Shown here: positions 28,359-37,364 of the stretch, one piece after another
How the letters are laid out: every line of letters starts with the position of its first letter
Position numbering within the stretch: position 1 is the first letter of the stretch
Assembly: GCF_011813015.1 (NCBI RefSeq)
Contig: NZ_QHLQ01000003.1
Coordinates: 203,501-267,500 of the forward strand
Length of the DNA stretch: 64,000 nt
Direction: 5' to 3'
DNA from: Parasedimentitalea denitrificans
Lineage (GTDB): Bacteria > Pseudomonadota > Alphaproteobacteria > Rhodobacterales > Rhodobacteraceae
Made by a program: the position numbers and the translations under genes
The notes under the pieces: generated by a model
Databases searched by the model: none
What the model saw: only the letters and a program-made list of their open reading frames with translations
What the model was told of the DNA's origin: nothing

Positions 28359-29459
28359 TCAAGCGTCCAGTGCCCGGCAATCTTCGGCCAGCCAGCCAAT
28401 TTCGATTTCTTGGCCGGGCTTCAGGCGAACCTGATCAGGGGCGTTACGTGTTTTGACAAAGAAGTCGTCCTTGCCAGCGACCCGCAAACGAGTGCGGAAA
28501 ATGTCGCCCATGTAAATGAACTCTAGCACTTCCGCCTTTAGCGTATGAGCACCTTCTGGCATCCGATCTTTGTTGTATTCAACGCGCTCGGGTCGGATCG
28601 AAACACGGGTCCGTTCGCCGGCTTTGGAAACATTGATCGGCTTAGCATCGATCAGGCCCCCGTCGTCCAGCTGAACCAAGGCAACCCCATTGCTGATTTC
28701 TTTGACCACACCTTCGAGTGTGTTGTTTTCACCAATGAACTGCGCAACGAAACTGTTCTGCGGCTCTTCGTACAGTTTGTCTGGTGGTGCCAGCTGCTGA
28801 ATGCGGCCATCGTCGAACACAGCAACGCGGTCAGACATTGTCAGGGCTTCGGTTTGATCGTGGGTCACGTAGACCACGGTAATACCCAACCGGTGTGCAA
28901 GGTGGGTGATTTCGAACTGCATCTTTTCGCGCAGCTGTTTGTCAAGCGCGCCAAGAGGTTCGTCCATCAGCACCAATTCAGGTTCAAACACCAACGCACG
29001 CGCAAGGGCAATTCGCTGCTGCTGACCACCGGACAATTGTGCAGGACGGCGACCACCAAAGGCCCCCATCTCTACCATATCCAGCGCCCGCATCACTTTT
29101 GCTTCGCGATCGGATTTGCCCATCTTGCGTACTTCCAGAGGAAAGCTGAGGTTTTCAGCAATCGTCATATGTGGAAATAGCGCGTAGTTCTGGAACACCA
29201 TGCCGATGCCGCGTTTGTGCGGAGGGATGTTGTTGATAGATGTGCCGCCAAGACGAATATCGCCATGAGTTGCGGTTTCAAAACCCGCGAGCATCATCAA
29301 ACAGGTGGTTTTTCCGGATCCTGAGGGGCCGAGCATCGTAAGGAACTCGCCCTTGGGCATGGAAAGGTTAAGGTCTTTGACAACGAGGTTTTCGCCGTCA
29401 TAACTTTTTTGAACACGTTCGAATTCTACGAACGCGTCACCGTTTGACACATCAGCCAA
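28359..29459 (-). CDS. polyamine-type ABC transporter ATP-binding protein (PotA-like)
   Basis: 366 residues. The nucleotide-binding domain (about 8-240) has Walker A GPSGSGKTT, the signature AQLSGGQQQRIALARAL, Walker B LVLMDEPLGALD and the switch VTHDQTEAL. A C-terminal TOBE-type domain (about 280-360) follows. First gene of the importer 1 operon. An upstream 300-base non-coding stretch separates it from the aminotransferase gene. Confidence 0.92.
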   Translation of the reverse strand: MADVSNGDAFVEFERVQKSYDGENLVVKDLNLSMPKGEFLTMLGPSGSGKTTCLMMLAGFETATHGDIRLGGTSINNIPPHKRGIGMVFQNYALFPHMTIAENLSFPLEVRKMGKSDREAKVMRALDMVEMGAFGGRRPAQLSGGQQQRIALARALVFEPELVLMDEPLGALDKQLREKMQFEITHLAHRLGITVVYVTHDQTEALTMSDRVAVFDDGRIQQLAPPDKLYEEPQNSFVAQFIGENNTLEGVVKEISNGVALVQLDDGGLIDAKPINVSKAGERTRVSIRPERVEYNKDRMPEGAHTLKAEVLEFIYMGDIFRTRLRVAGKDDFFVKTRNAPDQVRLKPGQEIEIGWLAEDCRALDA

Positions 29460-29759
29460 AACAAGCTCCCTGGTTTTTTAGGTCCGGCAGATTGGCTCTG
29501 CACTTGTAACCGTTTCATGTAAACATACCTAAGCGATAGTATGCAACCGTTTGATCCGAATATTATTCTAGGCCCTTTCGGGCGTATGATCGGCTATTTA
29601 ACGACAGATGATGCGGGCAATGCGGCGGTTTTGGCAAGCGAATTCGACATTGATCTATATTCGCACGAATTTCAAAAAATAACCCCCATCCGCAAAGCGA
29701 ACAGGGGTAAAAAAATATTCACTAAAACTGCCTTTCGGCAGCCAGCTTTGCGGCGTCGA
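29460..29759. other. non-coding gap upstream of importer 1
   Basis: 300 bases with no gene I trust. It holds the promoter region of the leftward ATPase gene and, at its right end, a possible terminator of the aminotransferase gene. A 78-codon open frame on the plus strand overlaps the aminotransferase end and looks non-coding. Confidence 0.5.
29674..29708 (-). terminator. possible terminator of the aminotransferase gene
   Basis: On the minus strand ACCCC (29708-29704) pairs with GGGGT (29686-29682), followed by TTATTTTTTG. The stem is short and the loop long (17 bases), so the call is weak. Confidence 0.4.
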
Positions 29760-31151
29760 TTAATCAACGTTCAGTAGCTCTCGCTTTTGCAACTCGGCAT
29801 AGCATTCATCCAGAGCCAAGCGCGCACGTGAAATGAGGACATCGATTTCCTCAGTCGTGATCACCAGCGGTGGTGAAATTATCATCCGGTCGCCCACGTG
29901 GCGCATTACCAGATTATTGGCAAAGCAACGCTCGCGGCAGATGAAACCAGCTGTTCCAGCTTCAGAGAACGGAGCCCTGCTGTTTTTATTGGGCACCAAT
30001 GCAATGGACCCCATCATGCCAACGATCTTGGCCTCTCCTACCAGCGGATGATCTACCAAAGATTCCCACTGCTCCTTTAGATAAGGGCCCGTTACGTCGC
30101 GCACCTGCGTGATAACGTTCTCTTCTTCCAGGATACGGAGGTTTTCCAGCGCGACGGCGGCAGCAACCGGATGGCCCGAGTAAGTATAGCCGTGGTTAAA
30201 CTCGCTACCGCCAATGACTGATGCGATTTCGTCGCTGACGACTGAACCACCAATCGGCGCATAACCCGAGCTAAGCCCTTTGGCGATGGTCATGATATCA
30301 GGGCGAATACCCATGGTTTCACTGCCAAACCAATTGCCGGTACGACCAAAGCCACAAATCACTTCGTCCGCGATCAGCAGGATTTCATAATTGTCGCAGA
30401 TACGTTGAATTTCCGGCCAATAGCTGGCTGGTGGTACAATGACCCCGCCGGCACCCTGCACAGGTTCAGCGATAAAGGCAGCAACACGGTCTTCACCCAG
30501 CTCCAGAATCGCCTTCTCCAGCTCTTTCGCGCGCTGAACGCCGAATTCTTCGGGGTCCATGTCACCACCCTCGGCCCACCAGTGAGGCTGTTCGATGTGG
30601 TGAATGTCAGGGATCGGCAGACCACCCTGAGCATGCATTCCGCTCATTCCACCCAAAGACCCACTACCCACCGAAGAGCCATGGTATGCGTTATGGCGGC
30701 TGATAATCACCGACTTGTTCGGCTTGCCTTTTTCCGCCCAGTAATGGCGGACCATGCGGATGTTTGTATCGTTAGCCTCGGATCCTGAGCCAGCAAAGAA
30801 CACGTGGTTCAAATCACCTGGGGCCAGCTCAGAAATCTTTTTGGCCAGCGCGATGACGGGCACATGAGATGTCATGAAGAAGGTGTTGTAATAAGGAAGC
30901 TCTCGCATCTGGCGCGCAGCAACCTCTGCAATTTCATCGCGGCCATAGCCGATGTTGACGCACCACAGGCCTGCCATTGCGTCCAGGATTTCATTCCCTT
31001 CGCTATCGGTCAGATAAATGCCATCGGCACGCGTGATGATACGGGCACCTTTTTCCGCCAACTCATCGTTGGTGGTAAAAGGATGCATGTGGTGGGCTGC
31101 ATCTAAAGCCTGCAACTCGGCAGTAGGCAGATGATTAGTGATCGCGCTCAT
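29760..31151 (-). CDS. class III aminotransferase, putrescine/omega-amino acid type
   Basis: 463 residues. A PLP fold-type-I enzyme; the Schiff-base lysine lies in MTIAKGLSSGYAPIGG, and the ADEVICGFGRTGNW segment supplies the cofactor Asp. The pattern resembles SpuC-like putrescine-pyruvate and taurine/beta-alanine-pyruvate aminotransferases. Between two polyamine-type importers and next to a GntR regulator, it probably converts an imported diamine or its product to an aldehyde in the cytoplasm. Substrate is inferred from context. Confidence 0.88.
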   Translation of the reverse strand: MSAITNHLPTAELQALDAAHHMHPFTTNDELAEKGARIITRADGIYLTDSEGNEILDAMAGLWCVNIGYGRDEIAEVAARQMRELPYYNTFFMTSHVPVIALAKKISELAPGDLNHVFFAGSGSEANDTNIRMVRHYWAEKGKPNKSVIISRHNAYHGSSVGSGSLGGMSGMHAQGGLPIPDIHHIEQPHWWAEGGDMDPEEFGVQRAKELEKAILELGEDRVAAFIAEPVQGAGGVIVPPASYWPEIQRICDNYEILLIADEVICGFGRTGNWFGSETMGIRPDIMTIAKGLSSGYAPIGGSVVSDEIASVIGGSEFNHGYTYSGHPVAAAVALENLRILEEENVITQVRDVTGPYLKEQWESLVDHPLVGEAKIVGMMGSIALVPNKNSRAPFSEAGTAGFICRERCFANNLVMRHVGDRMIISPPLVITTEEIDVLISRARLALDECYAELQKRELLNVD

Positions 31152-31188
31152 AGGAGAACTCCTGATTCAGAGGGTTGCCCCAAGAATA

Positions 31189-31195
31189 TGATCAA
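31189..31195 (-). promoter_or_regulatory. TTGATCA element before the aminotransferase
   Basis: TTGATCA on the minus strand, within AATTTGATCATAT, 38 bases upstream of the aminotransferase start. The same heptamer recurs at 31989 before the binding-protein gene on the other side of the regulator. A candidate half or whole operator for the GntR protein between them. Confidence 0.35.
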
Positions 31196-31215
31196 ATTCT
31201 CTGGTGTCAATCGAA

Positions 31216-31911
31216 TCAGTTATCCGTAACCAAACCCATACTCACCTGTTCCATTCCCTGCGTTACGTCCCGTTCCATCGCCAGCGCGGCAAATTCCGGA
31301 TCGGCCTTTCGCAGGGCATTAAGGATGTCCTTGTGGCGATCGGGAAAGCTCTGTGTTCCAAAGCGACCACAAACCACCCGAAGAGATGGCCCAAACCGCA
31401 GCCATAACCTGTCCGCCAAATCCGTTAATATTGGCGCTTCAGCGTGTTGATAGAGTGTGGTGTGGAAGGCGTAATTTTGGGCTAAATAGTCAGCCACATC
31501 CCCGGCAGAAATTGCCCTATCCAAGGCATCATCTATCTGGACTAGGGTCGTAATATCGTCAGCTGAAACACGCATGGTTGCACGCTTTGCCAACTCGCAT
31601 TCTATTGTTTTTCTTGCATAAGTTAGCTCATCAAGATCTTTTGAATGTAGCACCGGAACAGACACGCGTCGGTTTCCCTGAAAGACCAATGCCCCATCCG
31701 AAATCAGTCGACGGATCGCTTCGCGCACCGGCGTCATGCCAACGTTCAAGGCCTCGGTCAAACCTTGGATTGTCACGGCCTGTCCCGGAGCCAATTCACC
31801 AAACAGAATTTGCCCTCGCAACGTTTGATAAACAGTCTCATGCGCTGGGGCCTTTGCCCCATTTTCCGACACCGGATGGTTCGTATTTTTGGTGGTCGTC
31901 ACGTCACCCAT
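31216..31911 (-). CDS. GntR family regulator (FCD domain)
   Basis: 231 residues from the ATG at 31911, which has GGAGG four bases upstream; an open frame to 31977 lacks this. The winged helix (about 20-90) contains LNVGMTPVREAIRRLISDGA, and the FCD domain (about 100-225) is helical. It is placed between the aminotransferase and the second importer and is probably their regulator, answering to a polyamine-related metabolite. The leftward gene is 64 bases upstream of the aminotransferase start. Confidence 0.87.
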   Translation of the reverse strand: MGDVTTTKNTNHPVSENGAKAPAHETVYQTLRGQILFGELAPGQAVTIQGLTEALNVGMTPVREAIRRLISDGALVFQGNRRVSVPVLHSKDLDELTYARKTIECELAKRATMRVSADDITTLVQIDDALDRAISAGDVADYLAQNYAFHTTLYQHAEAPILTDLADRLWLRFGPSLRVVCGRFGTQSFPDRHKDILNALRKADPEFAALAMERDVTQGMEQVSMGLVTDN

Positions 31912-31988
31912 TCCTCCTGTTTTTCGACCGACGTTGGTAACGTCAGCCACAAAGATAGCATAAACACTATTGCCCAAAGAGGCAAAAC

Positions 31989-31996
31989 TTGATCAA
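31989..31996. promoter_or_regulatory. TTGATCAA palindrome before the second binding-protein gene
   Basis: A perfect 8-base palindrome 46 bases ahead of the 32042 start and 78 bases ahead of the regulator's own start, in the divergent gap. It shares TTGATCA with the site at 31189-31195. Candidate GntR operator. Confidence 0.4.
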
Positions 31997-32041
31997 ATCC
32001 TGTCAGCCGGGCCCGACACCGGTTCGCACAGGGAGATACTA

Positions 32042-33127
32042 ATGACACTTAAAACGATGATGCTCACCGCTATTGTCGCACTCAGCAGTGCAGCTGCAAT
32101 GGCCGAAGAAGTCCGCGTATACAACTGGTCCGATTATATCGACGAAGAGTTGCTGACCAAGTTCGAAGAAGAAACCGGCATCAAGCTGATCTACGATGTG
32201 TTCGACAGCAACGAAGTTTTGGAAACCAAAATGCTGGCCGGCGGCTCGGGCTACGATGTTGTTGTTCCATCCGGCACGTTCTTGCAGCGTCAGATCATGG
32301 CTGGTGCATTCCAACCGCTGGATAAGGGCAAACTGTCAAACACCGGTAACATGTGGGACGTGATTGAAAAACGCACAGCCCAGTACGACCCTGACAACGC
32401 CCATTCGATTAACTACATGTGGGGCACCACCGGCATTGGCATCAATACCGCCAAGGTCGCCGAAGCCTTGGGCGATGACGCTCCGATTGGATCGTTGGCA
32501 TTGGTATTTGACCCGGCAAATATGGAAAAACTGGCCGCCTGTGGTGTGCATTTCCTAGACGCTCCGGCTGAAATCATTCCGGCGGCTCTGGCCTATATCG
32601 GCGAAGACCCTGACAGCCAGGACCCCGACGTGATCGCCAAGGCTGAACCCGTTTTGTCAGCCGTTCGCCCGTACGTGCAAAAATTCCACAGCTCGGAATA
32701 CATCAACGCACTGGCGAACGGCGACATTTGCGTAGCAATCGGCTGGTCCGGTGACATTCTGCAAGCCCGTGATCGCGCTGACGAAGCCGAGAATGGCGTA
32801 GAGATTGCCTATAACGCCCCCAGCGAAGGTGCGCTGATGTGGTTTGACCAAATGGCCATTCCGGTTGACGCGCCAAACCCCGAAGCTGCGCATAAGTTCC
32901 TGAACTTTATCATGGACGCAGGTAACATGGCTGCTGCATCGAACTATGTCTATTACGCCAACGGCAACAAGGCGAGCCAGCCAATGCTGGAAGAAGACGT
33001 GATCGGTGATCCAGCCATTTACCCAGACGAAGCGACCCTGCAGAACCTGTACACCACCCGCCCCTACCCTGTGAAAGTACAGCGCAAAGTCACCCGTCTG
33101 TGGACCAAGATCAAATCCGGCATCTAA
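32042..33127 (+). CDS. putrescine/polyamine-type ABC transporter substrate-binding protein (PotF-like)
   Basis: 361 residues from the ATG at 32042 (GGGAG six bases upstream); the frame is open to 31970. The signal peptide is residues 1-21 (LTAIVALSSAAAMAEE). The mature N-terminus VRVYNWSDYIDEELL, followed by FEEETGIKLIYDVFDSNE, is characteristic of PotD/PotF. The GYDVVVPSGTFLQRQ and SINYMWGTTGIGIN segments are ligand-pocket regions. Periplasmic receptor of importer 2; putrescine is the most likely ligand by resemblance. Confidence 0.92.
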   Translation: MTLKTMMLTAIVALSSAAAMAEEVRVYNWSDYIDEELLTKFEEETGIKLIYDVFDSNEVLETKMLAGGSGYDVVVPSGTFLQRQIMAGAFQPLDKGKLSNTGNMWDVIEKRTAQYDPDNAHSINYMWGTTGIGINTAKVAEALGDDAPIGSLALVFDPANMEKLAACGVHFLDAPAEIIPAALAYIGEDPDSQDPDVIAKAEPVLSAVRPYVQKFHSSEYINALANGDICVAIGWSGDILQARDRADEAENGVEIAYNAPSEGALMWFDQMAIPVDAPNPEAAHKFLNFIMDAGNMAAASNYVYYANGNKASQPMLEEDVIGDPAIYPDEATLQNLYTTRPYPVKVQRKVTRLWTKIKSGI

Positions 33128-33145
33128 TTCGGATGACAAGATACG

Positions 33146-33167
33146 ATGGGGCGCTCTTGCGCCCCAT
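33146..33167. terminator. intercistronic hairpin after the binding-protein gene
   Basis: A 9-bp stem (ATGGGGCGC / GCGCCCCAT) with a TCTT loop and no T-tract. It probably protects the upstream binding-protein message or attenuates read-through into the ATPase gene. Confidence 0.65.
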
Positions 33168-33224
33168 TGCACTAAACGCACCAAATAATGCGCAGAGTTT
33201 TGCGCGCGCTGGAAGGGACCTGGC

Positions 33225-34352
33225 TTGACTACTGTTGAATTCGAACCCTGGGACGATCCGCAGGAAAAACCGCTGATCCATTTCCAGAACGTCACCAAAC
33301 GGTTTGGCTCCTTTGTCGCCATCGACAATCTGACCATTGATATCTACGAGCGTGAGTTCTACGCGCTTTTAGGTCCGTCAGGATGTGGGAAAACCACTCT
33401 GATGCGCATGCTGGCCGGGTTCGAAACGCCGACCGAAGGCAACATTATGCTGGCCGGTCAGGATATCGTCCCGGTTCCGCCGAACAAGCGGGCGACCAAC
33501 ATGATGTTCCAATCCTATGCGCTGTTCCCACATCTTTCGATCTGGGAAAATATCGCCTTTGGCCTGAAGCGCGAAGGCATGCCCAAGCCCGACATCAACA
33601 ACCGTGTCGAAGAAATGCTGCGGCTGACCCGGCTAGAGAAATTCGCCAAACGCAAACCACATCAGATTTCTGGCGGCCAGCGCCAACGCGTGGCTCTGGC
33701 TCGATCCTTGGCCAAGGCACCAAAACTACTGTTGCTGGACGAACCGCTAGGTGCGCTCGACAAAAAGCTGCGCCAGGAAACCCAGTTTGAACTGATGGAT
33801 ATTCAGGAAAAAACCGGCACCACATTTGTGATCGTGACCCACGATCAGGAAGAGGCCATGACGGTTGCCAGCCGGGTGGCGGTGATGGACCACGGTAAGA
33901 TCATTCAGGTGGCCACGCCGGATCGGATCTATGAAACACCAAATTCAGTGTATGTCGCTGATTTTATTGGCGACGTGAATATTATCCAAGGCACCACAAC
34001 AGCCAATGGAGAGGATAGCTATTCCGTCGCTTGGGCTGATGGGCAGGCTCCTCTAACGGCCAGCTCCAACCAGCCGTTTTCAGACGGTCAAAAATGCCAT
34101 TTGGCTATTCGCCCCGAAAAAATTGCGATCTCGGCGGACAAACCTGAAGAGGCTGCAAATGCAGTGCAGGGAAAAGTCCTAGACATCGCCTACCTCGGCA
34201 ACATCTCAACCTATCACGTCGAGTTGCCAACAGGCGTCGTTATAAAGGCGCAGGCTGCAAATACCCGGCGGATTTCGCGACGTAGCTACACTTGGGAAGA
34301 CACTGTCTGGCTGTCATGGACCGCCACGGCCGGCGTTTTGTTGGCCAGCTGA
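33225..34352 (+). CDS. polyamine-type ABC transporter ATP-binding protein (PotG-like)
   Basis: 375 residues from a TTG at 33225 with GGAAGGGA upstream. Walker A GPSGCGKTT, signature HQISGGQRQRVALARSL, Walker B LLLLDEPLGALD and switch VTHDQEEAM are intact; a TOBE domain occupies about residues 290-370. Energises importer 2. Its stop TGA overlaps the start of the next permease by one base. Confidence 0.93.
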   Translation: MTTVEFEPWDDPQEKPLIHFQNVTKRFGSFVAIDNLTIDIYEREFYALLGPSGCGKTTLMRMLAGFETPTEGNIMLAGQDIVPVPPNKRATNMMFQSYALFPHLSIWENIAFGLKREGMPKPDINNRVEEMLRLTRLEKFAKRKPHQISGGQRQRVALARSLAKAPKLLLLDEPLGALDKKLRQETQFELMDIQEKTGTTFVIVTHDQEEAMTVASRVAVMDHGKIIQVATPDRIYETPNSVYVADFIGDVNIIQGTTTANGEDSYSVAWADGQAPLTASSNQPFSDGQKCHLAIRPEKIAISADKPEEAANAVQGKVLDIAYLGNISTYHVELPTGVVIKAQAANTRRISRRSYTWEDTVWLSWTATAGVLLAS

Positions 34353-35233
34353 TGCGCCGTTTTTTCCTGATCGCCACCCCTTACACCTGGCTGCTACTGC
34401 TGTTCCTGGTGCCCTTTGCCATCGTTGTGAAGATATCGCTTTCAGACACAGCGCTGGCGATTCCGCCCTATGTTCCCAAATTCAGCTGGGATGAAGGAAT
34501 CGGAGCCTATTTCAGCCAGTTGGATTTTGAAAATTTCGTCTTCCTGACCGAGGATGATCTGTACTGGAAAGCCTATCTAAGTTCTTTCAAAATCGCCACG
34601 ATCTCAACTCTGTTGACGCTGCTGGTCGGCTACCCAATCGCATACGGTATGGCCCGTTCGGCACCGGAATGGCGCCCGACCCTGATGATGTTAGTCATCC
34701 TGCCTTTCTGGACCTCTTTCCTGATCCGGGTTTACGCGTGGATGGGTATCCTTAGTAACGAGGGCTATTTGAACCAGTTACTGTTGTGGACCGGCGTCAT
34801 CGACACTCCGCTGACCATCCTCAACACCAATACCGCCGTTTATATCGGCATTGTCTACACCTACCTACCCTTCATGATTCTGCCGATCTATTCAGCGCTG
34901 GAACGGCTGGACGAATCGCTAATCGAGGCTGCCGAGGATCTGGGCTGTTCACGCCTTAGCGCATTCTGGCTCGTGACAATCCCACTCTCGAAAACAGGTA
35001 TCATCGCCGGTTGTTTCCTAGTCTTCATCCCGGCGCTTGGTGAATTTGTGATCCCATCTCTGCTGGGCGGATCAAACTCGCTGATGATCGGCAAAGTCCT
35101 GTGGGAAGAGTTTTTCTCTAACCGTGACTGGCCAGTCGCCAGTGCAGTGGCCGTGATCCTGCTGCTCATCCTGGTTATTCCAATCGTACTGTTCCAGCGG
35201 AACCAGCAAAAAGAACAGGAGGCTGAACAATGA
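34352..35233 (+). CDS. polyamine-type ABC transporter permease (PotH-like)
   Basis: 293 residues from the ATG at 34352 (TGATG overlap with the ATPase gene). Six membrane helices; EAA loop LIEAAEDLGCSRLSAFWLVT. Inner-membrane half-channel of importer 2. Overlaps the next permease by four bases. Confidence 0.92.
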   Translation: MRRFFLIATPYTWLLLLFLVPFAIVVKISLSDTALAIPPYVPKFSWDEGIGAYFSQLDFENFVFLTEDDLYWKAYLSSFKIATISTLLTLLVGYPIAYGMARSAPEWRPTLMMLVILPFWTSFLIRVYAWMGILSNEGYLNQLLLWTGVIDTPLTILNTNTAVYIGIVYTYLPFMILPIYSALERLDESLIEAAEDLGCSRLSAFWLVTIPLSKTGIIAGCFLVFIPALGEFVIPSLLGGSNSLMIGKVLWEEFFSNRDWPVASAVAVILLLILVIPIVLFQRNQQKEQEAEQ

Positions 35234-36045
35234 ATAGAACCAGTTGGTTCAACGTTGTGTCCCTAACGTTGGGATTTGCGTTTCTCTATATCCCGATGAT
35301 CATCCTGATCATCTTCAGCTTCAACGAAAGTAAGCTGGTCACTGTTTGGGCGGGGTTCTCGACCAAGTGGTATGGCGAGCTGATGCAGAACGAGGCCTTT
35401 CTGAATGCCGCATGGGTTACGATCAAGGTTGCGGTATTCTCGTCTACGATCGCCACGGTTCTGGGAACCATGGCCGCCTATGTCATGGTTCGCGGAGGTC
35501 GCTTTAGGGGGCGCACCCTGTTTTCCGGCATGATCTATGCGCCACTTGTGATGCCCGAAGTCATCACCGGCCTGTCGCTGCTGTTGCTGTTCATCGGCAT
35601 CGGGTTGGATCGTGGCGTGCTAACCATCGTATTGGCCCACAGCACTTTTTCGATGTGTTATGTCTCGGTTGTGGTGTCTTCTCGGCTGGTCACCTTTGAC
35701 CGATCCTTGGAAGAGGCCGCATTGGATCTGGGTTGTTCTGCGCCGCAAGCGTTCCGGTTGGTGACTTTGCCAATTATCGCCCCGGCGGTGATTTCCGGTT
35801 GGTTACTGGCCTTTACCCTGTCGCTGGACGATCTGGTGATTGCATCCTTTACCACCGGACCATCAGCAACCACCCTGCCGATCAAGATTTTCTCAGCAGT
35901 CAGACTGGGGGTCAGCCCCGAAATCAACGCACTGTCGACCATCATGATTGCAATTGTGACCATCGGTGTGATCACGACATCTTTGATTAGCAAACATAAA
36001 ATGGTCCGACAGAAACGGGAAGAACAGGAAGCGGTGCGCAACTAA
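35230..36045 (+). CDS. polyamine-type ABC transporter permease (PotI-like)
   Basis: 271 residues with six membrane helices; EAA loop LEEAALDLGCSAPQAFRLVT and the typical LSLDDLVIASFTTGP segment of PotC/PotI. Second half-channel of importer 2. Its TAA stop overlaps the ATG of the FAD oxidoreductase gene by one base, tying uptake to catabolism. Confidence 0.92.
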   Translation: MNRTSWFNVVSLTLGFAFLYIPMIILIIFSFNESKLVTVWAGFSTKWYGELMQNEAFLNAAWVTIKVAVFSSTIATVLGTMAAYVMVRGGRFRGRTLFSGMIYAPLVMPEVITGLSLLLLFIGIGLDRGVLTIVLAHSTFSMCYVSVVVSSRLVTFDRSLEEAALDLGCSAPQAFRLVTLPIIAPAVISGWLLAFTLSLDDLVIASFTTGPSATTLPIKIFSAVRLGVSPEINALSTIMIAIVTIGVITTSLISKHKMVRQKREEQEAVRN

Positions 36046-37364
36046 TGCGGCGAATCTACTCGGAATTTGCCTATGGTCCCGGCCCACGCGACAATTGTTG
36101 GTGGGACGAGACCATAGCAGAACCGGATTGGCCGGTCCTAAATGGTGCTGTGGACGCCGATGTCGCTGTTGTCGGTGGCGGTTTCACAGGTTTGTCCGCA
36201 GCCCTGCATCTGGCGCAAGGCGGCGTAAGTGTCGCGGTTCTAGAAGCCGAATCGCCCGGCTGGGGCGCATCAGGTCGCAATGGCGGTTTCTGCTGTTTAG
36301 GCGGATCAAAGCTAAGCAGTGCGGCCATGCGACGAAAGTTCGGCGCGCAGGCCACCGAGACCTATGAGGCCGGGGAAGTCGCTGCCGTCAATTTGGTGCG
36401 TGAACTGCTCTATAAATTTGAAATCGACGCTGACACTCATTCGCGCGGCGAAACCCAGCTGGCGCATTCACCGCGCGCTATGCAGCGGTTACGCACCGAA
36501 GCCGAAAATATGGCCAAGGCAGGTAACAAGGTCGATCTGCTAGAGCCTGCGCAGCTTGCCGAACACGGGTTGAACGGCCCTTTTCACGGTGCATTGACCA
36601 CCCCTGTCGGCTTTGGCCTGAACCCGCGCAAGTACCTGTTTGGAATGTCACGTGCAGCACAGTCGGCCGGTGCTCAACTATTTCAACGCAGCCGCGCAAC
36701 CCGCATCACGCAGCGGAACGGAAAACATGAGATTTCCACCCCCGCTGGAACATTGCGGGTCACTAAGGTGATAATCGCGACCAATGGCTATTCGTCCGAG
36801 GATTTACCACCCTGGCTGGCAGGGCGTTACCTGCCTACTCAGTCCACGGCCATGGTCACGCGTGTTCTCAGCGAAGATGAATTGCAAAAACAAGGCTGGT
36901 TCAGCGACCAGATGGCCTATGACAGCAGGAACCTGTTGCATTATTTCCGCCTGATGCCTGACCGCCGTTTCCTGTTCGGCATGCGAGGGGGTCTTTTATC
37001 CTCAGCCGCGTCTGAAAAATCGATTCGCCGCAAACTACGGCAGGATTTCGACCGTATATTCCCTGCTTGGGCCGACGTCGAAACAACGCATTGCTGGTCG
37101 GGAATGGTCTGTCTGTCACGGAATCTGGTGCCCTATGTTGGCCCCATACCCGATACGACAGGCATGTTCGCCGGCATGTGCTACCACGGAAATGGCGTCG
37201 CTATGGGAACCTATTCCGGGCGATTGTTAAGCGATCTGGCGCTGGGAAAGACCCCTGACCTGCCATATTCGCCCGCCATGCAATCTATACCACGATTTCC
37301 GCTTGGCCGTTTCCGGCGTTTGCTGTTGCCGCCAGCCTATGCCGCGCTTGGGTTGATGGACTGA
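36045..37364 (+). CDS. FAD-dependent oxidoreductase, gamma-glutamylputrescine oxidase-like
   Basis: 439 residues of the DAO/glycine-oxidase fold. The N-terminal dinucleotide motif AVVGGGFTGLSAALHLA (about 43-59) and SPGWGASGRNGGF (FAD contact) resemble PuuB; GMCYHGNGVAMGTYSGRLL is the C-terminal FAD motif. It would oxidise an amine to an aldehyde with release of H2O2. Being translationally coupled to importer 2, it probably acts on the imported amine or its glutamyl form. No PuuA-like ligase gene is in the window. It overlaps the convergent kinase-like gene by 28 bases. Confidence 0.85.
   Translation: MRRIYSEFAYGPGPRDNCWWDETIAEPDWPVLNGAVDADVAVVGGGFTGLSAALHLAQGGVSVAVLEAESPGWGASGRNGGFCCLGGSKLSSAAMRRKFGAQATETYEAGEVAAVNLVRELLYKFEIDADTHSRGETQLAHSPRAMQRLRTEAENMAKAGNKVDLLEPAQLAEHGLNGPFHGALTTPVGFGLNPRKYLFGMSRAAQSAGAQLFQRSRATRITQRNGKHEISTPAGTLRVTKVIIATNGYSSEDLPPWLAGRYLPTQSTAMVTRVLSEDELQKQGWFSDQMAYDSRNLLHYFRLMPDRRFLFGMRGGLLSSAASEKSIRRKLRQDFDRIFPAWADVETTHCWSGMVCLSRNLVPYVGPIPDTTGMFAGMCYHGNGVAMGTYSGRLLSDLALGKTPDLPYSPAMQSIPRFPLGRFRRLLLPPAYAALGLMD

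Noticed and set aside
29541..29777. 78-codon plus-strand frame before the aminotransferase end
   Set aside because: It overlaps the 3' end of a solid gene and the possible terminator, has no Shine-Dalgarno, and its composition is unlike coding DNA here.
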